A DNA stretch of 64,000 nucleotides, from contig NZ_JAABOK010000005.1 of NCBI RefSeq assembly GCF_009928525.1, positions 692-64,691 of the forward strand, in the 5' to 3' direction. Below, in pieces: positions 26,655 to 35,699 of this stretch. The translations under genes and the position numbers were made by a program. The first letter of the stretch is position 1; each line of letters opens with the position of its first letter. Origin of the DNA: Chitinophaga solisilvae (GTDB lineage Bacteria > Bacteroidota > Bacteroidia > Chitinophagales > Chitinophagaceae). The notes beneath the pieces were generated by a model. The model did not search any database. It was not told the origin of the DNA and was given only the letters and a program-made list of their open reading frames with translations.

Positions 26655-27755
26655 TTAGTTTCCCTTGAAGGAAACGGTCTGTACAATTACATCGAGTTTT
26701 TTCAGGACGGGCATGTCGGAGCGGATAATTTTATCGCCGGTAACCTGGTCGTATTGTTTGGGGTCGCCGGTATTGTTGGCTTTCAGCTGAATGACTACGC
26801 TTTTACCGTCCAGCGCACCGCCCTGCCAGTCGCTGACGAGGCCGCCATTGGTCCATTCGAAGGCGTTAATGCGGAAAGGGCGTCCGTTTACTTTGATGAG
26901 TTTATCCAGGGGATCGCCGGCTTTGATACCGTAGGGCGATTTCCATTTGGAGGGATAATGGGCAAAGGTGATGATGTTACCATTGTCGCCATCAAATTGT
27001 ATTTCCAGTTCGTTGTCTGTATCAGGATAGATGACATAGGCTTCTCCTTCTTTATCGCCGGCGAGGTTGATAGCATCGCGCTGGGTCACGTTGTCTTTCC
27101 CGAATATTTCCACCAGTTGTTCCGGGGTGCGTACCTGGAACAGCGGGCGTACTTCCCAGTTGCGTGTATCCGTTGGTGTTGCCTCCGTTGCGGCGGCAGG
27201 GCTGGCAGTATTGGCGGCGGCAGCTGTAGCGGACGGCTGTTCACCGTTGGCAGCAGCCACCGGAGTGGTGGCGGTGGCAACTACTTCGCCGGCAGCGTTG
27301 ACGTAACTGGGCGGCGGCGTTTTGCCGGTAACAGGGCCTGTATATGTTTTAAGAAAGTCTGCTTTATCTTCCAGCAGCGCTTTGGTATCGTTTTTATATT
27401 TATTGGCGGTGTAGGTAGCCAGCGGAAAAACGCTGTTGCTCTGCAGGTTCATACTGCGCAGGTTGGCAATAAAGCGCTGCCGGTTGCAGTCGCTGTACTG
27501 GTACAGGTACTTGAGTGCTGCATCCAGGGCCGCCGGATCTCCCTTCAGGTTAAAGATGGTCGTGTCGATGTCCAGCCCGGCGTTGCCGCTGCGGGTCATC
27601 TGTTCTGCAATATATCCGGTGATGGAGTCATTCTTTTGCTGGTAATGATGTGCCACTCTTGCAGAGAAATCGTCTGCAACGGCCTGCGCCAGTTTATTCT
27701 GTGCGCTGATAGCCAGGGGAAGAATAAGGGCCATCAATACTAAAAACCTTTTCAT
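26655..27755 (-). CDS. Hypothetical exported protein
   Basis: A 366-residue protein with a clear signal peptide (MKRFLVLMALILPLAISAQ, cleavage near residue 18). The first third is helical. An Ala/Thr/Pro-rich linker follows (about 145-195). The C-terminal part (about 200-360) is beta-rich, with GDKEGEAYVIYPDTDNEL and similar stretches. I do not recognise a family. It is a monocistronic minus-strand gene, followed by a family B palindrome. Confidence 0.65.
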   Translation of the reverse strand: MKRFLVLMALILPLAISAQNKLAQAVADDFSARVAHHYQQKNDSITGYIAEQMTRSGNAGLDIDTTIFNLKGDPAALDAALKYLYQYSDCNRQRFIANLRSMNLQSNSVFPLATYTANKYKNDTKALLEDKADFLKTYTGPVTGKTPPPSYVNAAGEVVATATTPVAAANGEQPSATAAAANTASPAAATEATPTDTRNWEVRPLFQVRTPEQLVEIFGKDNVTQRDAINLAGDKEGEAYVIYPDTDNELEIQFDGDNGNIITFAHYPSKWKSPYGIKAGDPLDKLIKVNGRPFRINAFEWTNGGLVSDWQGGALDGKSVVIQLKANNTGDPKQYDQVTGDKIIRSDMPVLKKLDVIVQTVSFKGN

Positions 27756-27844
27756 GTGTATGATATTATTGAAGTACGGATTCGGGTTTCTGTATCAGAG
27801 AAACGGGTTTCAGAAAGATAACGAAAATTTGCATAATAAATTGG

Positions 27845-28771
27845 CTACAGCAGGCAGCTTTTAGCCCAGGCTGCTACTTCCCGGTAGCTGTCCTCGTCCT
27901 GCCGGGTAGTATAAATATGCAGATGCAGTAATGTGTAGTAGATGGAATAGCATGTTACCCGCTCATTTACGTGCGGGGTGGCTATCCCTTTCCGCTGCCT
28001 GTCTTCCAGCCACAGTTGCAGATAGTTGACGGATTCCGGCGGATTTATCCATGGTTCATTCATGTGAATGAGATCAAATAATTCATCTCCCAGCTGCATA
28101 TCTGACCAGTCCAGCACCGCGCTGATTTTCCCGTCAGGAGTGAGCAACACATTGTCGAATCCGTAATCGCCGTGCAATATTTTTTTTTCGCGGGGAAGAT
28201 AGGGATACAGTGATTCCATGCGGGTTATCAGCTGCCGGAACAGGTCTGCTTCCAGCCAGGTAGCTGCGGCCAGCTCCTGCCAGCTGACCGGCGTTTTATG
28301 ATTGTAAATGGCGGAGAGCCAGGCTTCCCAGCTGTCAAACATGCCGTTGCCGTTTGCATCAGTGTGGCCCCAGCCGGAAAGATGCTGCGTATCCAGCTGA
28401 TGTATATGCTGCAGCGTTTCCAGGAGCGACGCGGCTACCGGAAGGGCAGCTGCAGTTGTCAGCGTTTCCATGAAATCGTCGGCAGGAGTACCGGTACAAT
28501 AGGCGGATATGCAATAGTACAGGCCGTCGCTGAACGGGCCTGTTGCTATTATCCGGGGAATGGGAATAGCGGCCGAACTGAAATGCGTCCGGGCATATTC
28601 ATCTTTCCTGAAATCAGCTATATGTCTGCTGATGCGGATAACCAGCTGCCGCTGATCTCCGGTAAAGGAAAAGGCCTGCGCCCACCAGCCGTCAGCCATG
28701 TGTTTCAGGTGCTGTACCTGTTGGTAGCGGGTTTCCAGATATCGTTGTACGGTAGTCTGATCTATATGCAT
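27845..28771 (-). CDS. Aminoglycoside phosphotransferase (APH)-like kinase
   Basis: A 308-residue soluble kinase-fold protein. The catalytic loop HGDYGFDNVLL (about residues 198-208), followed by ISAVLDWSDMQLGDELFDL, is the APH/choline-kinase signature (HGD...N...D). The N-terminal lobe is present. The family includes antibiotic kinases and metabolic small-molecule kinases, so the substrate is not predictable. It is a single gene divergent from the TPM gene. Confidence 0.88.
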   Translation of the reverse strand: MHIDQTTVQRYLETRYQQVQHLKHMADGWWAQAFSFTGDQRQLVIRISRHIADFRKDEYARTHFSSAAIPIPRIIATGPFSDGLYYCISAYCTGTPADDFMETLTTAAALPVAASLLETLQHIHQLDTQHLSGWGHTDANGNGMFDSWEAWLSAIYNHKTPVSWQELAAATWLEADLFRQLITRMESLYPYLPREKKILHGDYGFDNVLLTPDGKISAVLDWSDMQLGDELFDLIHMNEPWINPPESVNYLQLWLEDRQRKGIATPHVNERVTCYSIYYTLLHLHIYTTRQDEDSYREVAAWAKSCLL

Positions 28772-28866
28772 AAGCGCCGTATCCGTTGAGGACTAAAAAA
28801 AATACAGCCGCCAAAATATATTATTTTTAGCTTCAGCGTGGATTTACACCAGATTGTTTTAAAAGC

Positions 28867-30549
28867 ATGTGTATGCGTCGGATTTTATTTTTTGTACTGA
28901 CATTGTTTTTATTGTCCTGCCAGGGAAAGAAATCTTCTTTTTCCGTAGCAGATGTCCCGGACCCTAAAACTAACGGTGGCGGCTATATCAGTAATCCTGA
29001 TAACCTGTTGTCTGCCGGCACCGTGAGCCTGCTGAATGAGCAGCTCGCCCGGCTGGATCAGTCAGGCAAGGCACAGGTAGCGGTAGTGGTGCTGCATACC
29101 ATCGGCAAAAATGAGGCGCGTGATTTTGCGCGCGAACTGCTCCGCCACTGGGGCGTAGGCGATGCGAAAGTGAATAACGGATTGATGATACTGCTGGTGG
29201 AAGATGCCCGTCAGCTGGTGTTTGAAACAGGTTACGGTCTGGAAGCCCCGCTGCCGGATGTTATCTGCTTCCGTATCCAGCAGGATTACATGATCCCCTA
29301 TATCAAAAAAGGTGATTATGATGACGCCTTCAGAGAGGGCATCCGTTCTGTTATCTCCCAGCTGCATAGCGGCAATTATGTTTATGATCAGGCATCGCCG
29401 GAACAGGAACCTGCAATAGATGTATCCCTGCTGCCACCGGGAGCCGCTTCCGCGGATCCGCCGGAACCGGTGACTACAGATAATCCCGTGACTACAGATC
29501 ATCCGGAAGGTGAAATAGTAGCTGCACAGCCATTTGCAGAAACGGCAGATGCAAGGCAGCCGGAAGAAAATTATGTACCTGCTGAAACTACCAGCCAGGC
29601 TGACTCTTACCATGAAGAAGGCGTTGATATTGGTTCATTCGTGGCATTTTTCTTCGCTCTTATCCTGTCTGCAGTGCTGATGCACTTTTTTTTCGGCACG
29701 AAAAAGAAGCGGGAAACGGAAAAAGACAGTTTACCTGAAACAGCGGGAGCTGCTCCCAACGAATTTCTGCGGCCCGGCTGGAAAGGCTTGATTCTGCTGC
29801 ATCTGACAGCGATAGCGGTGGTTGTCTATCTTATATTCGTCGAACGCCAGCTGGTAGGTTTCCTGAAGGTGGCATTGATTTACTATATCGTATGGTCGGT
29901 GTTTCTGGGCATAGCGGCGTTGATTATCACTGCCCGTACGCGGCCGTTGCTGGCTGGTAAAAGCCGCCAGGAGCAATGGCTGAAGATGATGACCGTACGC
30001 CATCGTATGCGCTGGGCGGCTGTTGTTTTCCCATTGCCGCTGCTGTACATCTGGATGAAGGGATGGGAGCGGCGTATCAATAAGCTCCGCAATGAACCGT
30101 ATGATTGCCCTGCCTGTCTGAAACCCATGCAGCGCCTGGAAGAAGATGAAGACGATCATTACCTGGATAAACCGCAGGTCATAGAAGAAAGTCTGGCTTC
30201 CGTAGATTATGATGTCTGGAAATGCGATACCTGTGATTATAAGCTGATATTGGGTTATAACGATCTTTCCAGTAATCAGGCGCTATGTCCTTCCTGTGCG
30301 CATCATACCTATAGCTGTAAACGGACGGTAACCAAAAAGGCGGCTACCACCCATGCCAAGGGTTGGGGAATAAAAACCTACGACTGTGCGGCATGTGCCT
30401 TTACACACGATTACAGGTTTGAGATTCCGAGAGTAAGTGATTCCTCTTCCTCTTCTTCTTCCTCTTCGTCCTCCTCTTCCTCTTCTTCTTCTTCTTCCAG
30501 CTGGGGGGGCGGTTCTTCCGGTGGAGGCGGCGCCAGCAGCAGCTGGTAA
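28867..30549 (+). CDS. TPM-domain protein with CxxC pairs and polyserine tail
   Basis: A 560-residue protein with a signal peptide and lipobox-like L-L-S-C (residue about 18). A TPM domain (about 35-170) is recognised by the GYGLEAPLPD region. An acidic linker follows (about 180-260), then three or four membrane segments (about 270-395). A C-terminal region has several CxxC pairs (CPAC, CDTC, CPSC, CAAC), suggesting zinc ribbons. It ends with a run of about 20 Ser encoded by TCT/TCC repeats, then Gly-rich and Ser-rich residues. The architecture resembles YgcG-type proteins of unknown function. The start is assigned to the lipoprotein-like signal. Confidence 0.75.
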   Translation: MCMRRILFFVLTLFLLSCQGKKSSFSVADVPDPKTNGGGYISNPDNLLSAGTVSLLNEQLARLDQSGKAQVAVVVLHTIGKNEARDFARELLRHWGVGDAKVNNGLMILLVEDARQLVFETGYGLEAPLPDVICFRIQQDYMIPYIKKGDYDDAFREGIRSVISQLHSGNYVYDQASPEQEPAIDVSLLPPGAASADPPEPVTTDNPVTTDHPEGEIVAAQPFAETADARQPEENYVPAETTSQADSYHEEGVDIGSFVAFFFALILSAVLMHFFFGTKKKRETEKDSLPETAGAAPNEFLRPGWKGLILLHLTAIAVVVYLIFVERQLVGFLKVALIYYIVWSVFLGIAALIITARTRPLLAGKSRQEQWLKMMTVRHRMRWAAVVFPLPLLYIWMKGWERRINKLRNEPYDCPACLKPMQRLEEDEDDHYLDKPQVIEESLASVDYDVWKCDTCDYKLILGYNDLSSNQALCPSCAHHTYSCKRTVTKKAATTHAKGWGIKTYDCAACAFTHDYRFEIPRVSDSSSSSSSSSSSSSSSSSSSSWGGGSSGGGGASSSW

Positions 30550-30553
30550 TAAT

Positions 30554-30584
30554 ACAGGCGGGGACGTCCGGCGTCCCCGCCTGT
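30554..30584. terminator. Hairpin between convergent genes
   Basis: ACAGGCGGGGACG (30554-30566) and CGTCCCCGCCTGT (30572-30584) form a perfect 13-bp stem with a five-base loop, between the TPM gene (stop 30549) and the PI-PLC gene (stop 30588). No T-run follows, so its efficiency as a terminator is uncertain. Confidence 0.6.
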
Positions 30585-30587
30585 GCA

Positions 30588-31565
30588 TTAGAAGTTAGTG
30601 TTGATAATCAGGGAAGCCCTGTCAGATACGGCAAAGTCCATTGGGATAATACCATATCTGCCTTTGAGATTACCGCTGAAATAGGTGTTCAGCTTGGGAT
30701 TGATGGCATTGGAAACGGTGGTGATGCTGGGAATACCGAATATCAGTGGTTTGTAGCCGCTGCTGTAGTTCAGGTATAACACGTTGCTGTTACCGTTTTT
30801 CGCTTCTGTAAACAGGTTGGTGATGTTGTTCCATTTGGTGTTGTTGTCAGGTACCTGGTACTGGTCCTGTACACGCAGACTGGCACTACCATTGTTGATA
30901 GAGAAGGTGGTGTTATCCGCCCAGCTGGTAGCGTCAATGCCTTTAGGAGTGCTGGCAGCGCCGAATCTTCTCAGCAGCACTATTTTACCCCTTACCTGTC
31001 CTATGTTCGGAACAGCGCTTCCCATGGACCATTTACCGGGATTGAGGGCCACGTAGCTGTCGAACGTCTGTTCAAAAGAGCGGGTGTTGCTGGTAGGGTC
31101 ATACTCTTCTTTCACGCACATGATAATAGTTTCGGTAGGATGGCTGTTCAGGAAGCCGTAGCAGGCGTTGAGCACATCTGTGAAGTTCATATTCTGATAG
31201 ATAGAGCCATGATGGATGGCGAAGGCATCGCCGATGTGACGGCAGCGGATATCCAGGAAGCGGATGCCTGCATCGAGTTGTTCTCCGATGGAGAGCGTCT
31301 GGCATTTGGCAGTACCGGCAACCGGTTCTACGCGTGCGCCGGAGTCGTGGGTGCCGGGGATAGATAAGGCTGCCAGGGAGGTGGCGTCGGGTACATTGCT
31401 CATCCAGGCGTTGAGCGTTACGGATAAGGCAACGGAAGCGGTAACAGCGGAAAGGCTGGTGCCTGTTGCTTCCGGTACGGGTGACAATACATCTTTTTTA
31501 CAACCGGAAGTAAAGGCGGCCGCCAGGGCCAGGGCGAAATAAAAGGGGAGGGTTTTTCTTTTCAT
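30588..31565 (-). CDS. PI-PLC-like phosphodiesterase lipoprotein
   Basis: A 325-residue protein. The start chosen at the internal Met (MKRKTLPFYF) gives a lipoprotein signal with lipobox T-S-G-C. The domain matches phosphatidylinositol-specific phospholipase C: SIPGTHDSG (first catalytic His), then IHHGSIY and MCVKEEYDP. Such enzymes cleave phosphoinositide or glycerophosphodiester head groups, probably at the cell surface. In Bacteroidota their substrate is not known. It is a single minus-strand gene. Confidence 0.9.
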   Translation of the reverse strand: MKRKTLPFYFALALAAAFTSGCKKDVLSPVPEATGTSLSAVTASVALSVTLNAWMSNVPDATSLAALSIPGTHDSGARVEPVAGTAKCQTLSIGEQLDAGIRFLDIRCRHIGDAFAIHHGSIYQNMNFTDVLNACYGFLNSHPTETIIMCVKEEYDPTSNTRSFEQTFDSYVALNPGKWSMGSAVPNIGQVRGKIVLLRRFGAASTPKGIDATSWADNTTFSINNGSASLRVQDQYQVPDNNTKWNNITNLFTEAKNGNSNVLYLNYSSGYKPLIFGIPSITTVSNAINPKLNTYFSGNLKGRYGIIPMDFAVSDRASLIINTNF

Positions 31566-31655
31566 AAATAGTAGTTTATAAAAAGAGAACACCTCCCATG
31601 ATAAGAATAACTATTTCTTTAAGGGAAATAATAATGCGTTAACATTTGTGCGCTG

Positions 31656-32396
31656 CTATTCGTCCGCATCCATTTTTCCAACTACCTTATAACCAGTGCC
31701 GTTGCTGGTTTTCACCTCCTGGTAATACATTCCGTCGGGGGACAGAAAATATTGCTGGCCATTGAGCTGCACGGAGCGGCTGCCTTCCGGCAGGGAAGTC
31801 ATCAGCTGCTCGTCCGGAGCACTGTTATTATATGGTTGCGGAGCTACTGTATTATCTCCGATCTTCCCGTTTTTGCCCACTACCTGATATCTTCTGCCAT
31901 TGTCGGTCATGATTTCCTGGTAATAGGTACCGTTGAATTCATAGTAGGAGTTACCGTTTAATTCAATGGCAGCGGCATCTTTGGGCAGATTGGGAACAAT
32001 GGCGTTCAGCGGCGGATCTACTACGTTGTAACCCCTGTTATTATCGTTGGAGCGGTAATAGGTGCCCTGGTAATAGAATACCGGGCCGAAAGCCGGACCA
32101 AGCGGGAAATAGCCGTAAGGCAGGGTGGAAACATACAATCCTACCGGCGGGAAGAATACACGGGTACGGAAATATGGCCGGTATACGGGACCATACCAGC
32201 CGGGCCGGTAATACCCGCCATGAAAAACGGGGCCGCGATAACCGTGGGAGTAATAGCGGCCGGGAGCTGAATAATGACCGCCTGACATAACACGACCGCT
32301 GCCGCCGTGAGGCAAACGTTGTGCATAGGCGCCTGTTGCTGTAGATGTGCATAACAGCCCGATCAACACAAACAGCATATAAGATCTGTTTTTCAT
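31656..32396 (-). CDS. DUF6515-family exported protein
   Basis: A 246-residue protein with a signal peptide (about 1-25). A Gly/Tyr/Arg/Pro-rich N-terminal half (SGGHYSAPGRYYSHGYRG, 39-56) resembles structural or surface-exposed proteins. The C-terminal half has two repeats with YYEFNGTYYQEIMTDNGRRY and YYQEVKTSNGTGY. This matches the DUF6515 type. Function unknown. It lies between the PI-PLC and ADP-ribosylglycohydrolase genes on the same strand. Confidence 0.75.
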   Translation of the reverse strand: MKNRSYMLFVLIGLLCTSTATGAYAQRLPHGGSGRVMSGGHYSAPGRYYSHGYRGPVFHGGYYRPGWYGPVYRPYFRTRVFFPPVGLYVSTLPYGYFPLGPAFGPVFYYQGTYYRSNDNNRGYNVVDPPLNAIVPNLPKDAAAIELNGNSYYEFNGTYYQEIMTDNGRRYQVVGKNGKIGDNTVAPQPYNNSAPDEQLMTSLPEGSRSVQLNGQQYFLSPDGMYYQEVKTSNGTGYKVVGKMDADE

Positions 32397-32480
32397 CTTG
32401 CTTCGTTATTAAAGTTAGACGATGAAGGAAGGGAAAAGTTTACTATCTACAGCAGAGTTTGCAATTACTGTACCGGATTA

Positions 32481-33431
32481 TCAGGCAGACGGCGTGCCTA
32501 CGGCAACCATAAATTCTTCAGACAGCCGCATGATTTCGGCCGACTTTACCACGGCCTGTACCCAGTCTGCCGGAATATTGTCAAAGCCGTAATGCAGGCC
32601 GGCAGCGGCGCCAGCTACAGCGGCAGTGGTGTCTGTATCGCCGCCCAGGTTAACGGCTTTCAGTACGCAATCCTGATAATTACCTGTATTCAGGAGGCAC
32701 CAGAGCGCGCTTTCCAGGGTATGTATCACATAGCCGGAGCTTTGAATATCGTTTTCTTCCAGGTTGGTAATGTTATCGGTCAGGATACGTTTAAAGAGTT
32801 TTACTTCCGACGGATTGAATTGTCTGGCCAGAATAAAATCATTGACTTCTGCCCGCGTTACCTGGTAGGCTTCCTGGAGGTCTTTTACGGTAAGGAGTGT
32901 ACGCAGAAATTCCACATATATAAAGCAGGCCAGTACGGCGCGGAAGTGCAGGTGGGTGATGCCGGAAACTTCTTTTACTATATGATAGCGGAACTGTATG
33001 TCTTCTTCTTTCGCCAGGTAGAAGGCGATGGGCATCATGCGCATCAGCGAGCCGTTTCCGTTTTCAAATTCCTCATAACCGCCGGCGTGAAGCGGTGATG
33101 TGCCGGCGACGATCCTGGAAAGAGCCTGCCTCGTAGTGTTGCCGATGTCAAACACCTGGTTATGGGCGCCCCAGAAACCATGCTGGAACCATCTGACAAA
33201 GTTAATGGCCATATGATGCAGGTTGTATCCGTGAATAAGGCTGTCGGCAGTGCAGAAGGTAAGGGAGGAATCATCGGAAAATGTTCCCGGTGGCTGATTC
33301 CAGCAACCATATCCTATGAATGCAGTGATGGGATTTTCTGAGAGGAACCGCCTGGTTTTAAATTCTACCGGCACACCGAGCGCATCGCCGATGGCTGTTC
33401 CCAGAAAGGCTCCTGTAATCTGTTGATGCAT
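32481..33431 (-). CDS. ADP-ribosylglycohydrolase family protein
   Basis: A 316-residue protein starting at the internal Met (MHQQITGAFLGTAIGDALG), because the domain begins at once there. The upstream frame extension is not domain-like. The Mg-binding motifs are present: AIGDALGVP near the start, DDSSLTFC, and GGDTDTTAAVAGAAAG near the C-terminus. Family members remove ADP-ribose from protein or DNA, or handle dinitrogenase reductase ADP-ribosylation. No ADP-ribosyltransferase gene lies nearby, so the substrate is unknown. It is a stand-alone minus-strand gene upstream of the hairpin RNA region. Confidence 0.9.
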   Translation of the reverse strand: MHQQITGAFLGTAIGDALGVPVEFKTRRFLSENPITAFIGYGCWNQPPGTFSDDSSLTFCTADSLIHGYNLHHMAINFVRWFQHGFWGAHNQVFDIGNTTRQALSRIVAGTSPLHAGGYEEFENGNGSLMRMMPIAFYLAKEEDIQFRYHIVKEVSGITHLHFRAVLACFIYVEFLRTLLTVKDLQEAYQVTRAEVNDFILARQFNPSEVKLFKRILTDNITNLEENDIQSSGYVIHTLESALWCLLNTGNYQDCVLKAVNLGGDTDTTAAVAGAAAGLHYGFDNIPADWVQAVVKSAEIMRLSEEFMVAVGTPSA

Positions 33432-33641
33432 ATACCAGGATTTATGATAAATGGTATAGATGAAAAAACGTGCCAACTGTGAAGGAACGTATGTGGTAAG
33501 CATTTATTTTTTCTGATGGCGGTTCATGTATGCGTTACCGTAATGTCATTATATTCATTCTGTTCACAGGTATTAAGGGCATTCAGTTTTATTCATCCTG
33601 TTAATGGCGCTGTCAGCTGCTTTTTAACGCTGTTTCAGGAC

Positions 33642-33649
33642 TATCTTTG
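33642..33649 (+). promoter_or_regulatory. Bacteroidota -7 promoter box ahead of the hairpin array
   Basis: TATCTTTG at 33642-33649 is an exact TAnnTTTG match. The T-rich TTTTT at 33621-33625 could be the upstream element. It faces the hairpin array and its terminator, which makes a ~1 kb non-coding transcript plausible. Confidence 0.45.
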
Positions 33650-33654
33650 CATTG

Positions 33655-34658
33655 TAACGTTCAACGGATGTTATCACCAGAACCCAATTGTTTGTTGCCA
33701 GGTACCCGATATGAAGTTAAGATAACCCAGTGAAATTAATCCGGCAGTGAAGCTGCCATAACATTGTTTGTGAAAAATTTAATATCAGAAGAAATGTACA
33801 CATTTTTATTCAGCCGCGAAAATCAGTCATATATCTTTCTTGGAAAATACCATTACCGGATGTTTGCCACCATATGGGTAAACTAGCGGCGGACAGGCCA
33901 TACAGCGATTGCCTGCTGCTGAACAATGCAGCTCCGCATCCATTGCCTGTCTGGTTCAGGTATCCTTTTCTGTAATTTATTTTTTTCGAGTATCCCAGTT
34001 GAGATTTATGTGGTTAGGGAAAAGGACTGTTTTTTCAGGCGGTCCGACTTTCAACAGCTATTTTCAGAAATAACAATGCAGGTATATAAGATGAATGCTA
34101 GACGGGGCGACCTGTCCAGGTAGCCCCCCTGTTTGATGTCCGGCATGCATCTTCCCCGTTATTTCTTCTTCATAAAGTCTTTGGAATGCCATGTAAAAGG
34201 GAAGGAAAAAAGGGACCGTCTTTTCAGATGGTCCCCATTCCGGAACTGCAGGCATACCGGGAGTAATAAGGACGCCATATGAAAGCAGACAACCTGCCTG
34301 TAATACAGCGCTCGTTGTAGGTGCGATTGATTCAGCTTCAGGGGACGCCTTTCCAGGCAGTCCCTGATAATGAATAACCCGGCTGTATAAAGCAGCCTCT
34401 ATATAAAAACGTTTTTTTCATAAGTGAAATGGTTGACGAAAACAAATGGGCTTGTTTGTCCAGGCAGGCCCCCATTTTAGGTTTTCAGGGATTTTAAAAG
34501 TTACGGATTTAGATTGTAAAACAGTAAAATGAACGGGCTGCTATTCCTGGCAGCCTCTATTAAAGAAGATTTCCGGCAACCCGTTTTCTGGTGAAGAACG
34601 GTGCGCCTTGCTCATATAGGTTTACAGCCGGTGGCCTCTGTGCCGCCGGTTGTTTTTT
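33655..34658 (+). ncRNA. Candidate structured RNA with six related hairpins
   Basis: Between 33504 and 34752 no convincing protein gene exists. Six stems with a six-base loop stand at 34024-34045, 34104-34127, 34212-34235, 34342-34364, 34448-34471 and 34535-34556. Loops are TTTTCA, TGTCCA, TTTTCA, TTTCCA, TGTCCA and ATTCCT. Stems are 8-9 bp and covary: GGGAC/GTCCC, GGGGC/GCCCC, GGGC/GCCC, GGACC variants and GGCTGC/GCAGCC. Flanks are not similar. The array is preceded by TATCTTTG and closed by a strong terminator, so a structured transcript is likely. It could titrate an RNA-binding protein by its repeated loop. Boundaries of the transcript are approximate. Confidence 0.55.
34625..34658 (+). 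terminator. Strong terminator ending the hairpin-array transcript
   Basis: CAGCCGGTGGC (34625-34635) pairs with GCCGCCGGTTG (34642-34652) over 11 bp (two G-U) with a six-base loop, then TTTTTT. There is no plus-strand protein gene upstream for at least 1 kb, so it must end a non-coding transcript. Confidence 0.85.
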
Positions 34659-34752
34659 ATCTGTTATTTAATGAGCCGGCATTATTAAAAATGCAGCAGA
34701 GGTTTTATCTTCGTACCGTTGTGTTACCCGTCCACCAATAAACCCGAAAGCC

Positions 34753-35649
34753 ATGCAATATCATATACTGGGAGCTTCAGATCTGCGTATCAGCGAAATC
34801 AGTTTCGGCTGTATGTCGCTGGGCAGCAACGATGCCGATAATGCCCGTCTGCTGCATGCCGCCATCGCAGGAGGCATTAATTTCTTTGATACCGCCGACC
34901 TGTACGATCACGGCCGGAATGAACTGTCCGTAGGCAAAGCCCTGAAAGAAAAACGCCAGGAAGTCATTATTGCTACCAAAGCAGGTAATCAGTGGCGGCC
35001 GGATGGCAGCGGGTGGGACTGGAACCCTTCGCCTGCACATATACTGGCGTCCGTGGAAGAAAGTCTGCGGCGGCTGCAAACCGATTACATAGACCTGTAC
35101 CAGCTGCATGGCGGCACCATGGAAGATCCGACAGATGAAACCATCGCGGCTTTTGATGCCCTGCAGCAGCAGGGTAAAATCCGGTATTATGGCATTTCCT
35201 CTATACGTCCCAATGTTATCCGGACTTTCGCGGGGCGTTCCCGCATTGTCAGCGTGATGATGCAATACAGCCTGCTGGACCGCCGCCCGGAAGAAGCCTG
35301 TTTCCCGCTGTTGCAGGAAAAGGGGATCGGGGTACTGGCGCGGGGCGCCGTGGGTAAAGGGCTGCTGGCAGGCAAAACGCCGGAAGCCTACCTGAATTAC
35401 TCCGCAGCGGAAGTAGCGAAGGCCGCGGCAGCTATTGCACGTATATCCGTTGACGGTAGAGACGCCGCGCAGACCGCGCTCCGGTTTGTACTGCAGCATC
35501 CTGCAGTAACCAGCGCAGTGACCGGAATCCGTACCGAAGCACAGTTGACAGACGCCCTGCAGGCGGTGACAGCCAGGCCCCTGTCTGCGGAAGAAACCGC
35601 AGCCCTGCGGGAGGTCCTGCCGGCCAACATATACGAACAGCACCGGTAG
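34753..35649 (+). CDS. Aldo/keto reductase
   Basis: A 298-residue NADPH-dependent oxidoreductase with the full (beta/alpha)8 barrel. The catalytic tetrad is visible: Asp and Tyr in FFDTADLYDHG (about 45-55), Lys in ATKAG (about 74-78) and His in YQLHGG. Cofactor-binding SxxxxxR-type residues lie in the C-terminal part. The substrate is unknown. The next gene (DJ-1 type) starts about 50 bases after its stop, so they may be cotranscribed. A TATCTTCG box at 34706-34713 may be its promoter. Confidence 0.93.
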   Translation: MQYHILGASDLRISEISFGCMSLGSNDADNARLLHAAIAGGINFFDTADLYDHGRNELSVGKALKEKRQEVIIATKAGNQWRPDGSGWDWNPSPAHILASVEESLRRLQTDYIDLYQLHGGTMEDPTDETIAAFDALQQQGKIRYYGISSIRPNVIRTFAGRSRIVSVMMQYSLLDRRPEEACFPLLQEKGIGVLARGAVGKGLLAGKTPEAYLNYSAAEVAKAAAAIARISVDGRDAAQTALRFVLQHPAVTSAVTGIRTEAQLTDALQAVTARPLSAEETAALREVLPANIYEQHR

Positions 35650-35699
35650 TGGCTCCGCAGCCGGATAACTTATATTGTACGCACCTTAAAACTCTATTT

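Noticed and set aside
33926..34123. Small open frame across the first hairpin
   Set aside because: The frame is Cys/Arg/Phe-rich, no homologous frame runs through the other hairpins, and the stem covariation fits RNA better than protein.
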